Below are positions 51,911 through 61,761 of a stretch of 64,000 nucleotides of DNA, one piece after another. The notes beneath the pieces are model-generated. The model was not told where the DNA came from and did no database searches. It saw only the letters and a program-made list of their open reading frames with translations. Positions within the stretch are counted from its first letter, which is position 1. Each line of letters begins with the position of its first letter. The position numbers and the translations under genes are program-made. This DNA comes from Streptomyces sp. BK208 (GTDB taxonomy: Bacteria > Actinomycetota > Actinomycetes > Streptomycetales > Streptomycetaceae): NCBI RefSeq assembly GCF_004364245.1, contig NZ_SOAV01000002.1, positions 434,001 to 498,000 of the forward strand, in the 5' to 3' direction.

Positions 51911-54900
51911 ATGCTCGAACCGACCGAACCGACCGAGTCCGCCGCCACGTCCACGGACTCCGAGTCGAACACCCCCAGCGACACCCTGCCGCCGCGCCGT
52001 CGGCGCAGGGCCGCGTCCCGCCCGGCGGGTCCGCCGTCCGGTGCCTCCGAGGCGCCGGCGGAGACCGTCGCGCCGGCCGAGGCGGCCCCCGCCGAGGTGG
52101 CCGAGGCCCCCGAGCCGGCCGCGGAGTCCGCGGCTCCCGCCCGGCCGCGTCGCCGTGCGGTACGCCGTGCCTCCGCTCCCGCCGGTGCGCCCGAGGCGGC
52201 GGAGGCGGCCGAGACCGTCGTGTCCGCGGCCCCGGCCGCCGAGACGCAGGCCCCGGCCGAGGAGCCGGAGGAGACGGCAGCAGCCGTCGAGACCGCCGCT
52301 CCCAAGGGCCGTACCCGCCGTCGCGCCACCCGCAGTGTGACCTCGGCCGCCGAACCGGCCGCCGAGCCGGCCGCCGCCGCTCCGGAGTCCGCCGAGGCGC
52401 CCGCGCCCGCCGCGGAAGAGGCCGAGGCGGAGAGCGCCGCTCCCAAGGGACGTACCCGCCGTCGCGCCACGCGCCGGGTGTCCGCCCCGGCCGACGCACC
52501 CGCAGAGGCCGCCGCCGAAGCGGGCGAGCCCGAGGCCGCCGCGGCGCCCGAGCCCGCGAAGGCCACGCAGGCGCCGAAGGCCGAGAAGGCCGTCGAGACC
52601 GCCGCACCGGCCGAGGCCGAGTCCGGTGAGGACGCCGCTCCGCGCCGGGCGCGCCGTCGGTCCACCCGTAAGGCCGCCTCCGGGTTCGCCGCCCCGGCGC
52701 AGACCGCCGCGTCCGGCGAGGGCGAGGCGCCCAAGCGCCCGTCGCGCCCCGCGGTCGCCGTGTTCCAGGCGCCGGTGTTCGCCGAGCCCCAGTTCCAGAC
52801 GCCCGAGCGGGCCGCGGCCGAGGCCGCCGCGGAGGCGGCCGGTGCCGAGCCGGCGAAGCCGGTCGAGGAGAGCGCGGAGGTCCAGGAGGAGCAGCCCGCC
52901 GCCTCGCGCCGCCGCCGCAAGCGCCGGGGTGCCGCCGCCGAGGAGGCCGCCGAGGAGCGGGCCACGGCCGCCGTCACCCAGGAGCAGCCGGAGCCGGAGC
53001 CCGAGACCGGGGCCGACGCGGACGCCGAGGCGGAGTCCGACGAGTCGGGCGAGGACCACGACGACGCCGAGGGCTACGAGGAGTCCGGTTCGCGCCGGCG
53101 CCGTCGCCGGGGCGGCCGTCGCCGTCGCCGGGGTGACGCGGCCGACGGCGACCTGGCCGACGACGAGAGCGAGCACGGCGCAGACCGGGCCGACGAGGAC
53201 GCCGACGACACCGCCGAGCAGGCGGACGAGGACGCCGAGGAGGGCGAGGAGGCCTCCGGCGACAGCGGTGGCTCCAGCAGCAGCCGTCGCCGTCGTCGCC
53301 GCCGTCGCCGGGCCGGGGACGGTTCCGGCGACGGAGATTCCTCCGCCGACGACCCCGAGCGCACCGTCGTCAAGGTCCGCGAGCCCCGCCCGAAGCCCGA
53401 GCCGTCCGACGAGGTGCAGTCCATCAAGGGCTCCACCCGCCTGGAGGCCAAGAAGCAGCGCCGCCGCGAGGGACGCGAGCAGGGCCGCCGCCGGGTGCCG
53501 ATCATCACCGAGGCCGAGTTCCTGGCCCGCCGCGAGGCCGTCGAGCGCGTCATGGTCGTCCGCCAGCACGGCGAGCGCACCCAGATCGGCGTCCTGGAGG
53601 ACGGGGTGCTCGTCGAGCACTACGTCAACAAGGAGCAGGCCACCTCGTACGTCGGCAACGTGTACCTCGGCAAGGTGCAGAACGTGCTGCCGTCGATGGA
53701 GGCCGCCTTCATCGACATCGGCAAGGGCCGCAACGCCGTCCTGTACGCCGGTGAGGTCAACTTCGAGGCGCTGGGCATGGCGAACGGCCCGCGCCGCATC
53801 GAGTCCGCCCTCAAGTCCGGCCAGTCGGTGCTCGTGCAGGTCACCAAGGACCCGATCGGTCACAAGGGCGCCCGCCTGACCAGCCAGGTCTCGCTGCCCG
53901 GCCGCTACCTGGTCTACGTGCCCGAGGGCTCGATGACCGGCATCAGCCGCAAGCTGCCCGACACCGAGCGCTCCCGCCTGAAGACGATCCTGAAGCGGAT
54001 CGTCCCCGAGGACGCGGGCGTCATCGTGCGCACCGCCGCCGAGGGCGCCAGCGAGGAGGAGCTGCGCCGCGACGTCGAGCGGCTCCACGCGCAGTGGGAG
54101 GACATCCAGAAGAAGGCCAAGGGCGGCAGCGGCAACGCGCCCACGCTGCTGTACGGCGAGCCGGACATGACCGTCCGCGTCGTGCGCGACATCTTCAACG
54201 AGGACTTCTCCAAGGTCGTCGTCAGCGGTGACGACGCCTGGCAGACCATCCACGGCTACGTGTCCCACGTGGCGCCCGACCTCGCCGAGCGGCTGTCCAA
54301 GTGGACCAGCGAGGTCGACGTCTTCGCCACGTACCGGATCGACGAGCAGCTCGCCAAGGCGCTGGACCGCAAGGTCTGGCTGCCCAGCGGCGGTTCGCTG
54401 GTGATCGACCGGACCGAGGCGATGGTCGTCATCGACGTCAACACCGGCAAGTTCACCGGTCAGGGCGGCAACCTCGAGGAGACGGTCACCAGGAACAACC
54501 TGGAGGCGGCCGAGGAGATCGTGCGCCAGCTCAGGCTGCGCGACCTCGGCGGCATCATCGTCATCGACTTCATCGACATGGTGCTGGAGTCCAACCGGGA
54601 CCTGGTGCTGCGGCGCCTGCTGGAGTCCCTGGGCCGGGACCGGACCAAGCACCAGGTCGCCGAGGTGACCTCGCTCGGGCTGGTCCAGATGACCCGCAAG
54701 CGGGTCGGCCAGGGCCTGCTGGAGTCGTTCTCGGAGACCTGCGTCCACTGCAACGGCCGCGGTGTCATCGTCCACCTCGACCAGCCGGCGTCGGCCGGCG
54801 GCGGTGGCGGTGGCAAGCGCCGCAAGCGGGCGCGGGCCGGGGCCGACCAGCCGCACGAGCACGAGGCCGTCGCCGGGTTCGAGACCGGTCCGACGGCGGA

Positions 54901-55855
54901 GCAGGAGGCGGACACCGAGTCCGAGTCCGAGGTCGCCGCCGAGGTGGCCGAGCCGGTCGCCCTTCCGGCGCCGGACTTCAGCGCCGACGAGGAGCTGTAC
55001 AGCAGCGCCGCGGAGGCCGAGGCCGCCGCCACGCGTGGTCGTGGCCGGCGTCGCGCGAGCCGTCGGGCCTCCGCTCCGGCGGGTGCGCCCAAGGCCGCCA
55101 AGGGCGAGAAGGCCGGGGCGGCGCAGGCCGAGGCCGCGCCCGCCGAGGCGCCCACGGCGCAGGACGTCACGGTGCGGGAAGAGGTCGAGCGTCCCGTGCG
55201 GCGCGAGTCCGCCGCCGAGGTGCTGGCCGAGCCCGCCGCCGTCGAGGACGCGGTCTCCGGTGCCCAGGCCCCGGCCGAGTCCCCGGCGCCCGCGTCGGAG
55301 GAGGCCGCGCCCAAGGGCCGTACCCGCCGTCGGGCCACCCGGAAGGTGTCCGCGCCGGCCGGTTCGCCCGAGGGTGCCGAGGCCGCCGTGCTGACGGTCC
55401 CGGAGACCCCGGCGGCCGAGCAGCCCGAGCCCGAGAAGGCGCCCGAGGTCCCGGCCGCCGCCGAGCCCGCCGAGAGCGCGGCCCCGGCCCGTCCGCGGCG
55501 CCGGGCGGTGCGCAAGCCCACCACGTCCACCGCGTCCGAGGAGGCGGCCGTCACGGTCGTCCCGTCGGCCGCGACGGAGGAGGAGGCACCGCAGGCGCAG
55601 TCCGAGGCCGAGGAGGCCGCCCCCGCCAAGAAGGCGGCGGCCCGCAAGACGGCCAAGAAGGCGACGGCGAAGAAGGCCGCCACCAAGAAGACCGCGGCCA
55701 AGAAGACGACGACCGCGAAGAAGGCCACGGCCAAGAAGGCGGCCAAGACGACGACCGCCAAGAAGGCCACGGCCAAGAAGACGGCGTCGAAGAAGACCGC
55801 GGCGGCCGACCAGCAGGCGCCGTCGACGGTCACGGCCGCCACCGACGAGGGCTGA
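51911..55855 (+). CDS. rne: Ribonuclease E/G family endoribonuclease
   Basis: A 1314-residue endonuclease for mRNA decay and rRNA/tRNA processing. The catalytic core spans about residues 520-970: S1 domain around YVGNVYLGKVQNVLPSMEAA, DNase I-like catalytic Asp in VIDVNTGKFTG and DFIDM, and the zinc link CVHC. Long disordered arms flank it: about 500 Ala/Glu/Arg-rich residues before and about 340 after. The motif GRTRRRATR occurs twice in the first arm and once in the last, and the C-terminus ends in Lys-rich AKKAT/AKKTA repeats. Start ATG has GGGAGA 9 nt upstream. Confidence 0.95.
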   Translation: MLEPTEPTESAATSTDSESNTPSDTLPPRRRRRAASRPAGPPSGASEAPAETVAPAEAAPAEVAEAPEPAAESAAPARPRRRAVRRASAPAGAPEAAEAAETVVSAAPAAETQAPAEEPEETAAAVETAAPKGRTRRRATRSVTSAAEPAAEPAAAAPESAEAPAPAAEEAEAESAAPKGRTRRRATRRVSAPADAPAEAAAEAGEPEAAAAPEPAKATQAPKAEKAVETAAPAEAESGEDAAPRRARRRSTRKAASGFAAPAQTAASGEGEAPKRPSRPAVAVFQAPVFAEPQFQTPERAAAEAAAEAAGAEPAKPVEESAEVQEEQPAASRRRRKRRGAAAEEAAEERATAAVTQEQPEPEPETGADADAEAESDESGEDHDDAEGYEESGSRRRRRRGGRRRRRGDAADGDLADDESEHGADRADEDADDTAEQADEDAEEGEEASGDSGGSSSSRRRRRRRRRAGDGSGDGDSSADDPERTVVKVREPRPKPEPSDEVQSIKGSTRLEAKKQRRREGREQGRRRVPIITEAEFLARREAVERVMVVRQHGERTQIGVLEDGVLVEHYVNKEQATSYVGNVYLGKVQNVLPSMEAAFIDIGKGRNAVLYAGEVNFEALGMANGPRRIESALKSGQSVLVQVTKDPIGHKGARLTSQVSLPGRYLVYVPEGSMTGISRKLPDTERSRLKTILKRIVPEDAGVIVRTAAEGASEEELRRDVERLHAQWEDIQKKAKGGSGNAPTLLYGEPDMTVRVVRDIFNEDFSKVVVSGDDAWQTIHGYVSHVAPDLAERLSKWTSEVDVFATYRIDEQLAKALDRKVWLPSGGSLVIDRTEAMVVIDVNTGKFTGQGGNLEETVTRNNLEAAEEIVRQLRLRDLGGIIVIDFIDMVLESNRDLVLRRLLESLGRDRTKHQVAEVTSLGLVQMTRKRVGQGLLESFSETCVHCNGRGVIVHLDQPASAGGGGGGKRRKRARAGADQPHEHEAVAGFETGPTAEQEADTESESEVAAEVAEPVALPAPDFSADEELYSSAAEAEAAATRGRGRRRASRRASAPAGAPKAAKGEKAGAAQAEAAPAEAPTAQDVTVREEVERPVRRESAAEVLAEPAAVEDAVSGAQAPAESPAPASEEAAPKGRTRRRATRKVSAPAGSPEGAEAAVLTVPETPAAEQPEPEKAPEVPAAAEPAESAAPARPRRRAVRKPTTSTASEEAAVTVVPSAATEEEAPQAQSEAEEAAPAKKAAARKTAKKATAKKAATKKTAAKKTTTAKKATAKKAAKTTTAKKATAKKTASKKTAAADQQAPSTVTAATDEG

Positions 55856-55874
55856 TCCGGCACCTGTCGACAGC

Positions 55875-55917
55875 GTGTGGCCCCGTCCGACCGGATTCCG
55901 GTCGGACGGGGCCACAC
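55875..55917 (+). terminator. Terminator of RNase E/G, 20-bp perfect stem
   Basis: Arms 55875-55894 and 55898-55917 are exact inverses (GTGTGGCCCCGTCC against GGACGGGGCCACAC at the base) with a 3-nt loop and GTTT after. Confidence 0.92.
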
Positions 55918-55987
55918 GTTTCCCGGGCCGCCGTCGCGCGCATCATCAGTGACAGCCGGGTCCCCCCTGGCGAGGAGAGGAGAGCAC

Positions 55988-57049
55988 GTGCCGGTACTGA
56001 CGAGGCTCATTCCCTCGCCGCTCGTCGTGGACGTCCGGCCGGGCGCCCTGGACGACCTGGCGAGCGTCCTCGCGGACCAGCGGATCTCGCAGTCCGGGAA
56101 GCTGGCCGTGGCGATCAGCGACGGCTCGGGGGCGCGGCTGCGCAGACGCCTCGAGCCGTCCTTGCCGGGCGCCGCCTGGTTCGAGGTCGGCGGCGGCACG
56201 ATCGACGACGCGGTGCGCCTCGCCGACGGGATGAAGTCGGGGCGGTACGACGCGGTCGTGGGTCTCGGCGGCGGCAAGGTCATCGACTGCGCCAAGTTCG
56301 CCGCGGCCCGGGTGGGTCTGCCCATGGTCGCGGTGGCCACCAACCTGTCCCACGACGGCATCTGCTCGCCGGTCTCCATCCTCGACAACGACGCGGGCCG
56401 CGGTTCGTACGGCGTGCCGACGCCCATCGCGCTCGTCGTCGACCTCGCGGTGATCCGGGAGGCGCCGATCCGGTTCGTGCGCTCCGGGATCGGCGACGCC
56501 GTCTCCAACGTCTCCGCGGTCGCCGACTGGGAGCTGGCCCACCGGGTGAACGGCGAGAAGGTCGACGGCCTGGCCGCCGCCCTCGCCCGGCAGGCCGGTG
56601 AGGCCGTGCTGCGCCACCCCGGGGGCTGCGGCGACGACGGCTTCCTGACCGTGCTGACCGAGGGCCTGGTGCTGTCCGGCATCGCCATGACCATCGCCGG
56701 GCACACCCGTCCCTCGTCGGGCGCCTGCCACGAGATCAGCCACGCCCTCGACCTGCTGTACCCCGGCCGCGCGGCCAGCCACGGCGAGCAGGTGGGCATC
56801 GGCGCGGCCTTCGCGACGTACCTGCGCGGCGACCGGGAGGGCTCCCTGCTGATGGCGGGCACGCTGCGCCGGCACGGGCTGCCCGTGGTGGCCGGGGAGA
56901 TCGGGTTCGGCGACGAGGAGTTCGTACGGGCCGTGGAGTTCGCGCCGCAGACCCGGCCCGGCCGGTACACGATCCTGGAGCACCTGGGTCTGTCGCCCGC
57001 GCGGGCGCGGGAGGCGTACGCCGAGTACGTCGCGGCCGTCTCCGGCTGA
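55988..57049 (+). CDS. Iron-containing alcohol dehydrogenase, glycerol-1-phosphate dehydrogenase-like
   Basis: A 353-residue dehydrogenase resembling the sn-glycerol-1-phosphate dehydrogenase family (archaeal EgsA, bacterial AraM). NAD-binding GLGGGKVIDCAKF, ATNLSHDGICSPVS, a metal-binding H in GACHEISHAL and in SHGEQVGIG are present. It would make or use G1P from dihydroxyacetone phosphate. GTG 55988 has AGGAGA upstream. Its substrate in Streptomyces is not established. It is separately terminated upstream and followed directly by the rplU promoter. Confidence 0.82.
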   Translation: MPVLTRLIPSPLVVDVRPGALDDLASVLADQRISQSGKLAVAISDGSGARLRRRLEPSLPGAAWFEVGGGTIDDAVRLADGMKSGRYDAVVGLGGGKVIDCAKFAAARVGLPMVAVATNLSHDGICSPVSILDNDAGRGSYGVPTPIALVVDLAVIREAPIRFVRSGIGDAVSNVSAVADWELAHRVNGEKVDGLAAALARQAGEAVLRHPGGCGDDGFLTVLTEGLVLSGIAMTIAGHTRPSSGACHEISHALDLLYPGRAASHGEQVGIGAAFATYLRGDREGSLLMAGTLRRHGLPVVAGEIGFGDEEFVRAVEFAPQTRPGRYTILEHLGLSPARAREAYAEYVAAVSG

Positions 57050-57065
57050 CGCCCCGGGGCCCGGT

Positions 57066-57094
57066 TTGACCCCTGTCGTGCGGCCCCGTAATCT
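57066..57094 (+). promoter_or_regulatory. Promoter of rplU-rpmA
   Basis: TTGACC and TAATCT are separated by 17 bp, a strong vegetative pattern. It lies 155 bp before the rplU start, giving a long 5' leader. Confidence 0.75.
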
Positions 57095-57248
57095 TGACCG
57101 TCGGCGTGTCGACTGACACGTCACATCCCCGTAAACCTCTTTCCTTCCGGGTGTGCGCCCTCGCGGGCTCGGCCGGGAGAGGCCGTCCGTGTGTCACCGG
57201 GCGGCTGGACTGCGGGGGTGCCGTTCTGAGCGAGAGAGTGAGATCCGC

Positions 57249-57569
57249 GTGTACGCCATCGTGCGCAGCGGTGGTCGCCAGCACAAGGTTGCTGTCGGCG
57301 ACATCGTTGAGGTTGACAAGATTTCCACCGGCAAGGTCGGCGACACGGTCGAGCTCTCGACCCTGCTCGTCGTCGACGGCGACGCTGTGACCAGCGACCC
57401 GTGGGTGCTGGCCGGCATCAAGGTCCAGGCCGAGATCGTGGACCACCACAAGGGCCAGAAGATCGACATTCTGCGCTACAAGAACAAGACCGGCTACCGC
57501 CGTCGTCAGGGCCACCGCCAGCAGTACACGGCGATCAAGGTCACTGAGATCCCCGCGGCTGCGAAGTAA
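57249..57569 (+). CDS. rplU: Ribosomal protein bL21
   Basis: A 106-residue protein binding 23S rRNA in the large subunit. [14 protein letters not shown] at the start and [23 protein letters not shown] near the end are signature segments. GTG 57249 is fixed by the conserved MYAIV N-terminus. rpmA follows 14 bp later. Confidence 0.98.
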   Translation: MYAIVRSGGRQHKVAVGDIVEVDKISTGKVGDTVELSTLLVVDGDAVTSDPWVLAGIKVQAEIVDHHKGQKIDILRYKNKTGYRRRQGHRQQYTAIKVTEIPAAAK

Positions 57570-57583
57570 GGGACTGAGGAGAC

Positions 57584-57838
57584 ATGGCACACAAGAAGGG
57601 CGCATCGTCCACCCGGAACGGTCGCGACTCGAATGCCCAGCGGCTCGGCGTGAAGCGCTTCGGCGGTCAGGCCGTCAACGCGGGTGAGATCCTGGTCCGC
57701 CAGCGCGGCACCCACTTCCACCCGGGCGCCGGAGTCGGCCGTGGCGGCGACGACACGCTGTTCGCCCTGCAGGCCGGTGCGGTGCAGTTCGGCACCCACC
57801 GTGGCCGCAAGGTCGTGAACATCGTTCCGGTCGCCTGA
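57584..57838 (+). CDS. rpmA: Ribosomal protein bL27
   Basis: An 84-residue protein of the large subunit near the peptidyl transferase centre. [29 protein letters not shown] is the family signature, with no cleaved N-terminal extension. Start ATG has GGAG 4 nt upstream. Standard rplU-rpmA-obgE order. Confidence 0.98.
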   Translation: MAHKKGASSTRNGRDSNAQRLGVKRFGGQAVNAGEILVRQRGTHFHPGAGVGRGGDDTLFALQAGAVQFGTHRGRKVVNIVPVA

Positions 57839-57849
57839 CCGGACACATT

Positions 57850-57898
57850 CGCGAGGCGGGCCTCACTTCCCCCACGGGAAGCGGGTCCGCCTTTCGCG
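57850..57898 (+). terminator. Hairpin between rpmA and obgE
   Basis: CGCGAGGCGG and CCGCCTTTCGCG pair with a 2-nt bulge, and CTTCCC/GGGAAG pair inside. It probably attenuates transcription of obgE. Confidence 0.6.
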
Positions 57899-57968
57899 TG
57901 TTACCCAAGAGACGCTCTCGTCGTCACGCGTAGCAATCCGCAGTACGTAGTAACTGGAGGCACATCCC

Positions 57969-59405
57969 ATGACCACCTTCGTGGACCGCGTCGAACTGCA
58001 CGTCGCCGCGGGTAGCGGAGGCCACGGCTGTGCCTCCGTCCACCGTGAGAAGTTCAAGCCGCTCGGCGGCCCGGACGGCGGCAACGGCGGCCGGGGCGGC
58101 GACGTGATCCTCACCGTCGACCAGTCGGTGACCACGCTCCTCGACTACCACCACTCCCCGCACCGCAAGGCCACCAACGGCAAGCCCGGCGAGGGCGGCA
58201 ACCGTTCCGGCAAGGACGGTCAGGACCTGGTCCTGCCCGTGCCCGACGGCACCGTGGTCCTCGACGCGGCGGGCAACGTGCTGGCCGACCTGGTCGGCCA
58301 CGGCACCTCCTACGTCGCCGCGCAGGGCGGCCGGGGCGGCCTCGGCAACGCGGCGCTGGCCTCCGCGCGGCGCAAGGCCCCCGGGTTCGCGCTGCTGGGC
58401 GAGCCCGGCGACTTCCAGGACATCCACCTGGAGCTGAAGACCGTCGCCGACGTGGCGCTGGTCGGCTACCCGAGCGCCGGCAAGTCCTCGCTGATCTCCG
58501 TGCTCAGCGCGGCCAAGCCGAAGATCGCCGACTACCCCTTCACGACGCTCGTCCCCAACCTGGGCGTGGTGACGGCCGGGTCGACCGTGTACACCGTCGC
58601 CGACGTCCCCGGTCTCATCCCCGGCGCCAGCCAGGGCAAGGGCCTGGGCCTGGAGTTCCTGCGGCACGTGGAGCGGTGCAGCGTGCTGGTGCACGTCCTG
58701 GACACGGCGACGCTGGAGTCCGAGCGCGACCCGCTCTCCGACCTGGACGTCATCGAGGCCGAGCTGCGCGAGTACGGCGGCCTGGACAACCGGCCGCGGA
58801 TCGTCGTCCTCAACAAGATCGACGTGCCCGACGGCAAGGACCTCGCCGAGATGGTCCGCCCCGACCTGGAGGCGCGCGGCTACCGGGTCTTCGAGGTGTC
58901 GGCCGTGGCGCACATGGGGCTCAGGGAGCTGTCCTTCGCGCTGGCCGAGCTGGTCGCCACGGCGCGTGCCGCCCGGCCCGAGGAGGAGGCGACGCGCATC
59001 GTCATCCGGCCCAAGGCCGTGGACGACGCCGGCTTCACCGTCACCCGCGAGGAGGACGGCCTGTTCCGGGTGCGCGGCGAGAAGCCCGAACGCTGGGTGC
59101 GGCAGACCGACTTCAACAACGACGAGGCCGTCGGCTACCTCGCCGACCGGCTCAACCGCCTCGGTGTCGAGGAGCGGTTGGTCAAGGCGGGCGCCCGCGG
59201 CGGCGACGGCGTGGCCATCGGCCCCGAGGACAACGCGGTGGTCTTCGACTGGGAGCCGTCGATGTCGGCCGGTGCCGAGATGCTCGGCCGCCGCGGCGAG
59301 GACCACCGCTTCGAGGCGCCCCGCCCGGCCGCACAGCGCCGCCGGGACCGGGACGCCGAACGGGACGAGGCCCAGCAGGAGTTCGACGGTTTCGAGCCGT
59401 TCTAG
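57969..59405 (+). CDS. obgE: GTPase Obg
   Basis: A 478-residue essential GTPase linked to ribosome assembly and the stringent response, and in Streptomyces to differentiation. The glycine-rich Obg fold (residues ~1-160) precedes the G domain: GYPSAGKSS (G1), [15 protein letters not shown] (G3), NKID (G4). An OCT domain and an acidic/Arg tail of about 40 residues follow. ATG 57969 has a GGAGG 7 nt upstream. Confidence 0.98.
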   Translation: MTTFVDRVELHVAAGSGGHGCASVHREKFKPLGGPDGGNGGRGGDVILTVDQSVTTLLDYHHSPHRKATNGKPGEGGNRSGKDGQDLVLPVPDGTVVLDAAGNVLADLVGHGTSYVAAQGGRGGLGNAALASARRKAPGFALLGEPGDFQDIHLELKTVADVALVGYPSAGKSSLISVLSAAKPKIADYPFTTLVPNLGVVTAGSTVYTVADVPGLIPGASQGKGLGLEFLRHVERCSVLVHVLDTATLESERDPLSDLDVIEAELREYGGLDNRPRIVVLNKIDVPDGKDLAEMVRPDLEARGYRVFEVSAVAHMGLRELSFALAELVATARAARPEEEATRIVIRPKAVDDAGFTVTREEDGLFRVRGEKPERWVRQTDFNNDEAVGYLADRLNRLGVEERLVKAGARGGDGVAIGPEDNAVVFDWEPSMSAGAEMLGRRGEDHRFEAPRPAAQRRRDRDAERDEAQQEFDGFEPF

Positions 59406-59459
59406 CCCTCTTCTCTCCCCTCTCCCCGGCGCCTCGGTACCGCGTTGCCGACGCAGGGT

Positions 59460-59507
59460 TACACAGGTGTGGCAGGGCTGTGATCTGCCCGCCGACATTC
59501 CTGTGTA
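59460..59507. promoter_or_regulatory. Inverted repeat upstream of the glycosyltransferase gene
   Basis: TACACAGG and CCTGTGTA are 8-bp inverse arms 32 bp apart, just before a TACTTT box at 59506. It could be an operator; no regulator is suggested by the context. Confidence 0.4.
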
Positions 59508-59597
59508 CTTTGTGAGAAGGATGTGCCACACGTGCGTGGCCAGGGGAGGGGGGACGGCCTGACCAGCCGCTTCCCGGGAGCAGAGAGAAGCCGCAAA

Positions 59598-61637
59598 GTG
59601 AAGATCGCATTCCTGGTACGGGACCTGTGTCACATGGGGGGCGTGGTCAGTGCCACGCAGAACCTCGCCGGGGCCCTGGCCGAGCGGCACGACGTGGAGA
59701 TCGTGGCGCTGCGCAAGGTGCGTGACGAGTCGTACTTCCCGCTGGACCCGAGGGTGTCCGTGCGGGCGCTCACGGACATGCGGCCGCACTCCCCGGTCTC
59801 GGACGTCGACAACCCGCTGTCCGACAAGTTCCCGCTGGTCTACCCGCTCAACGCCGGTGCCAAGACGCCGGTGGTGAGCCGGCTCGCGGAGCTGCGGCTG
59901 CTGGAGTACTTCGACACCACCGACGCCGACGTGCTGGTCAGTTCCAGCCCGCGCAACACGATCATGCTGACGCAGGCGCGCGGTGACTACCTGAAGGTCA
60001 CCCAGGAGCACTCGATGCCCGCCATCTACGCCGCGGACATCAAGCAGCGCCTCTTCCCGGCCTACCGGCACCTGCACGCCCTGACGGCGCTCACCCCGGA
60101 GGAGGTCGCCGCGATCGCCCGGCAGGTGCCCGCGGTGCGCAACCGCCTCGCGGTGATGCCCAACTGCGTGCCGTCCTCCACGATCCGCTCCAGCGGGACC
60201 AACAAGGTGGTGGTCTCCGCCGGTCACCTGACCGACAACAAGAACCACGCCCTGCTCGTCGAGGCCTTCGCCAAGGTCCACGCCGACGCGCCCGACTGGA
60301 CCCTGCGGATCTACGGCCACGGCACCGAGAAGAAGAAGCTGCGCACCCGCATCGAGGAACTGGGCCTGTCCAACAGCATCCTGCTGATGGGCCAGACCTC
60401 CCCCGTCACCCCGGAGTTCGGCAAGGGCTCGATCTTCGTCCTGCCCTCCAAGCGGGAGGCGTTCGGCAACGTCATCGTCGAGGCGATGGCCGCCGGCCTC
60501 CCCGTCGTCGCCACCGACGCCGACCACGGGCCGCGCAACATCCTCACCGACGGCGAGGACGGGCTGATCGTGCCGCGCGGCGACGTGGACGCGATGGCCG
60601 AGGCGATCCGGAGCCTGGTCCAGGACGAGGAACTGCGCCTGAAGATGGGCGCCGCCGGCATCCGCAACGCCGAGCGGTTCCACGAGCGGGCCAGCTGCGA
60701 GCGCTTCGAGGCCATCCTGGAGGAGGCCTTCGCCCGCAAGGAGCTGCCCGTCCACGCCACGGCCCGGGTGGACCGGGAGGGCTCGGTCCACGTGGCCGTG
60801 GGAGCGCTGCCGCCGAGCGCCCAAGAGGCCGACCTGGTCCTGCGCAAGGGCGGCGCGGGCAGCGAGGAGCACCGCTTCCCGTTCTCCGCCGAGGGCGATG
60901 CCGTCGTGCCCTGGGACGCCGGGGTGCCGCACGGCACCTGGGAGGTCGCCCTGGCCACCCGCGAGGGCGGGCGCGAGGTGGCGCTGACCACCGACGGCTA
61001 CGGCTGCGACACCCGTGACCTGCTCGCCGTACGGCTGCCGCGCGCCCAGGGCCCGGCCCTGGCGCTGATGCTGCCGCACCTGCACCAGGACGGCGGGCTG
61101 CGGCTGCGCAGCGCGCTGCGCGAGGCGCACGCCGAGGTCGGACCGGTCAGGGTCGACGAGCGGACCATCGCGGTGCGCGCCGAGCTGTGGGGCGCCCGGC
61201 CCGCAGCGGGCGCCGTCGTGGAGGCCGTGCACCGGCGGAACAAGGAGCGGGTGCTGAGCTTCCCGCTGCGCGACGAGGGCGACGGGTGGGTCGCCGTGGA
61301 CCTGGACTGCGCCGCGCTGGTGCGGGAGCACACCGACGACGACGAGAAGGAAGTCGTCTGGGACTTCTGGCTGCGCGCGGCGCCCGGCGCCCCGAGGGTG
61401 CAGCTGGCCAAGCTGGCGACCGACGTACTCGCGCCGATCGACGTGTTCACCTTCGCCCGTCCCGTGCTCACCGAGACCGTGGCTCCGGGGCCGACCGTGC
61501 TGACCCGCGCGATGCGCAAGTCCCGCAGGGCGCTGGGCGGCAAGCCCGCCCCGCAGGCACCCACCCGCCGGCGCACGGAGCTGCGCCCCTACTTCACCGC
61601 CGCGTGCCAGTTCGCGGTGAAGACCGTACGGCTCTGA
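59598..61637 (+). CDS. GT4-family glycosyltransferase with C-terminal extension
   Basis: A 679-residue protein. The first ~385 residues are a GT-B glycosyltransferase: IAFLVRDLCHMGGV near the N-terminus, YGHGTEKKKLR and the donor-binding EAFGNVIVEAMAAGLPVVATD. The remaining ~290 residues are beta-rich with no recognised motif, similar in character to accessory domains beside teichoic-acid polymerases. It probably builds a wall glycopolymer or its linkage sugar, since it faces a TagF-like gene. GTG 59598 has AGAGAAG upstream; the protein has no signal peptide. Confidence 0.85.
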   Translation: MKIAFLVRDLCHMGGVVSATQNLAGALAERHDVEIVALRKVRDESYFPLDPRVSVRALTDMRPHSPVSDVDNPLSDKFPLVYPLNAGAKTPVVSRLAELRLLEYFDTTDADVLVSSSPRNTIMLTQARGDYLKVTQEHSMPAIYAADIKQRLFPAYRHLHALTALTPEEVAAIARQVPAVRNRLAVMPNCVPSSTIRSSGTNKVVVSAGHLTDNKNHALLVEAFAKVHADAPDWTLRIYGHGTEKKKLRTRIEELGLSNSILLMGQTSPVTPEFGKGSIFVLPSKREAFGNVIVEAMAAGLPVVATDADHGPRNILTDGEDGLIVPRGDVDAMAEAIRSLVQDEELRLKMGAAGIRNAERFHERASCERFEAILEEAFARKELPVHATARVDREGSVHVAVGALPPSAQEADLVLRKGGAGSEEHRFPFSAEGDAVVPWDAGVPHGTWEVALATREGGREVALTTDGYGCDTRDLLAVRLPRAQGPALALMLPHLHQDGGLRLRSALREAHAEVGPVRVDERTIAVRAELWGARPAAGAVVEAVHRRNKERVLSFPLRDEGDGWVAVDLDCAALVREHTDDDEKEVVWDFWLRAAPGAPRVQLAKLATDVLAPIDVFTFARPVLTETVAPGPTVLTRAMRKSRRALGGKPAPQAPTRRRTELRPYFTAACQFAVKTVRL

Positions 61638-61683
61638 CCACCGTCGCGGAAGCAGACGCGGACGCGGACGACGGGACGGGCGG

Positions 61684-61738
61684 CAGGCGAAGGGGCGGGG
61701 CCCGGAGGATCATCCTCCGGGCCCCGCCCCTTCGCCTG
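61684..61738. terminator. Bidirectional terminator with a 27-bp stem
   Basis: Arms 61684-61710 and 61712-61738 are exact inverses (CAGGCGAAGGGGCGGGG against CCCCGCCCCTTCGCCTG at the base). It separates two convergent wall-polymer genes. Confidence 0.95.
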
Positions 61739-61761
61739 TGCCCGTCCCGTGACCGCCGGGG

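Noticed and set aside
51350..55915. 1521-codon frame antisense to RNase E/G
   Set aside because: Leu/Gly/Arg repeats are the complement of the Ala/Glu/Arg-rich RNase arms; the sense strand has catalytic motifs.
57094..57390. Frame inside the rplU leader and gene start
   Set aside because: It overlaps rplU in a different frame with poor codon bias; rplU is clear.
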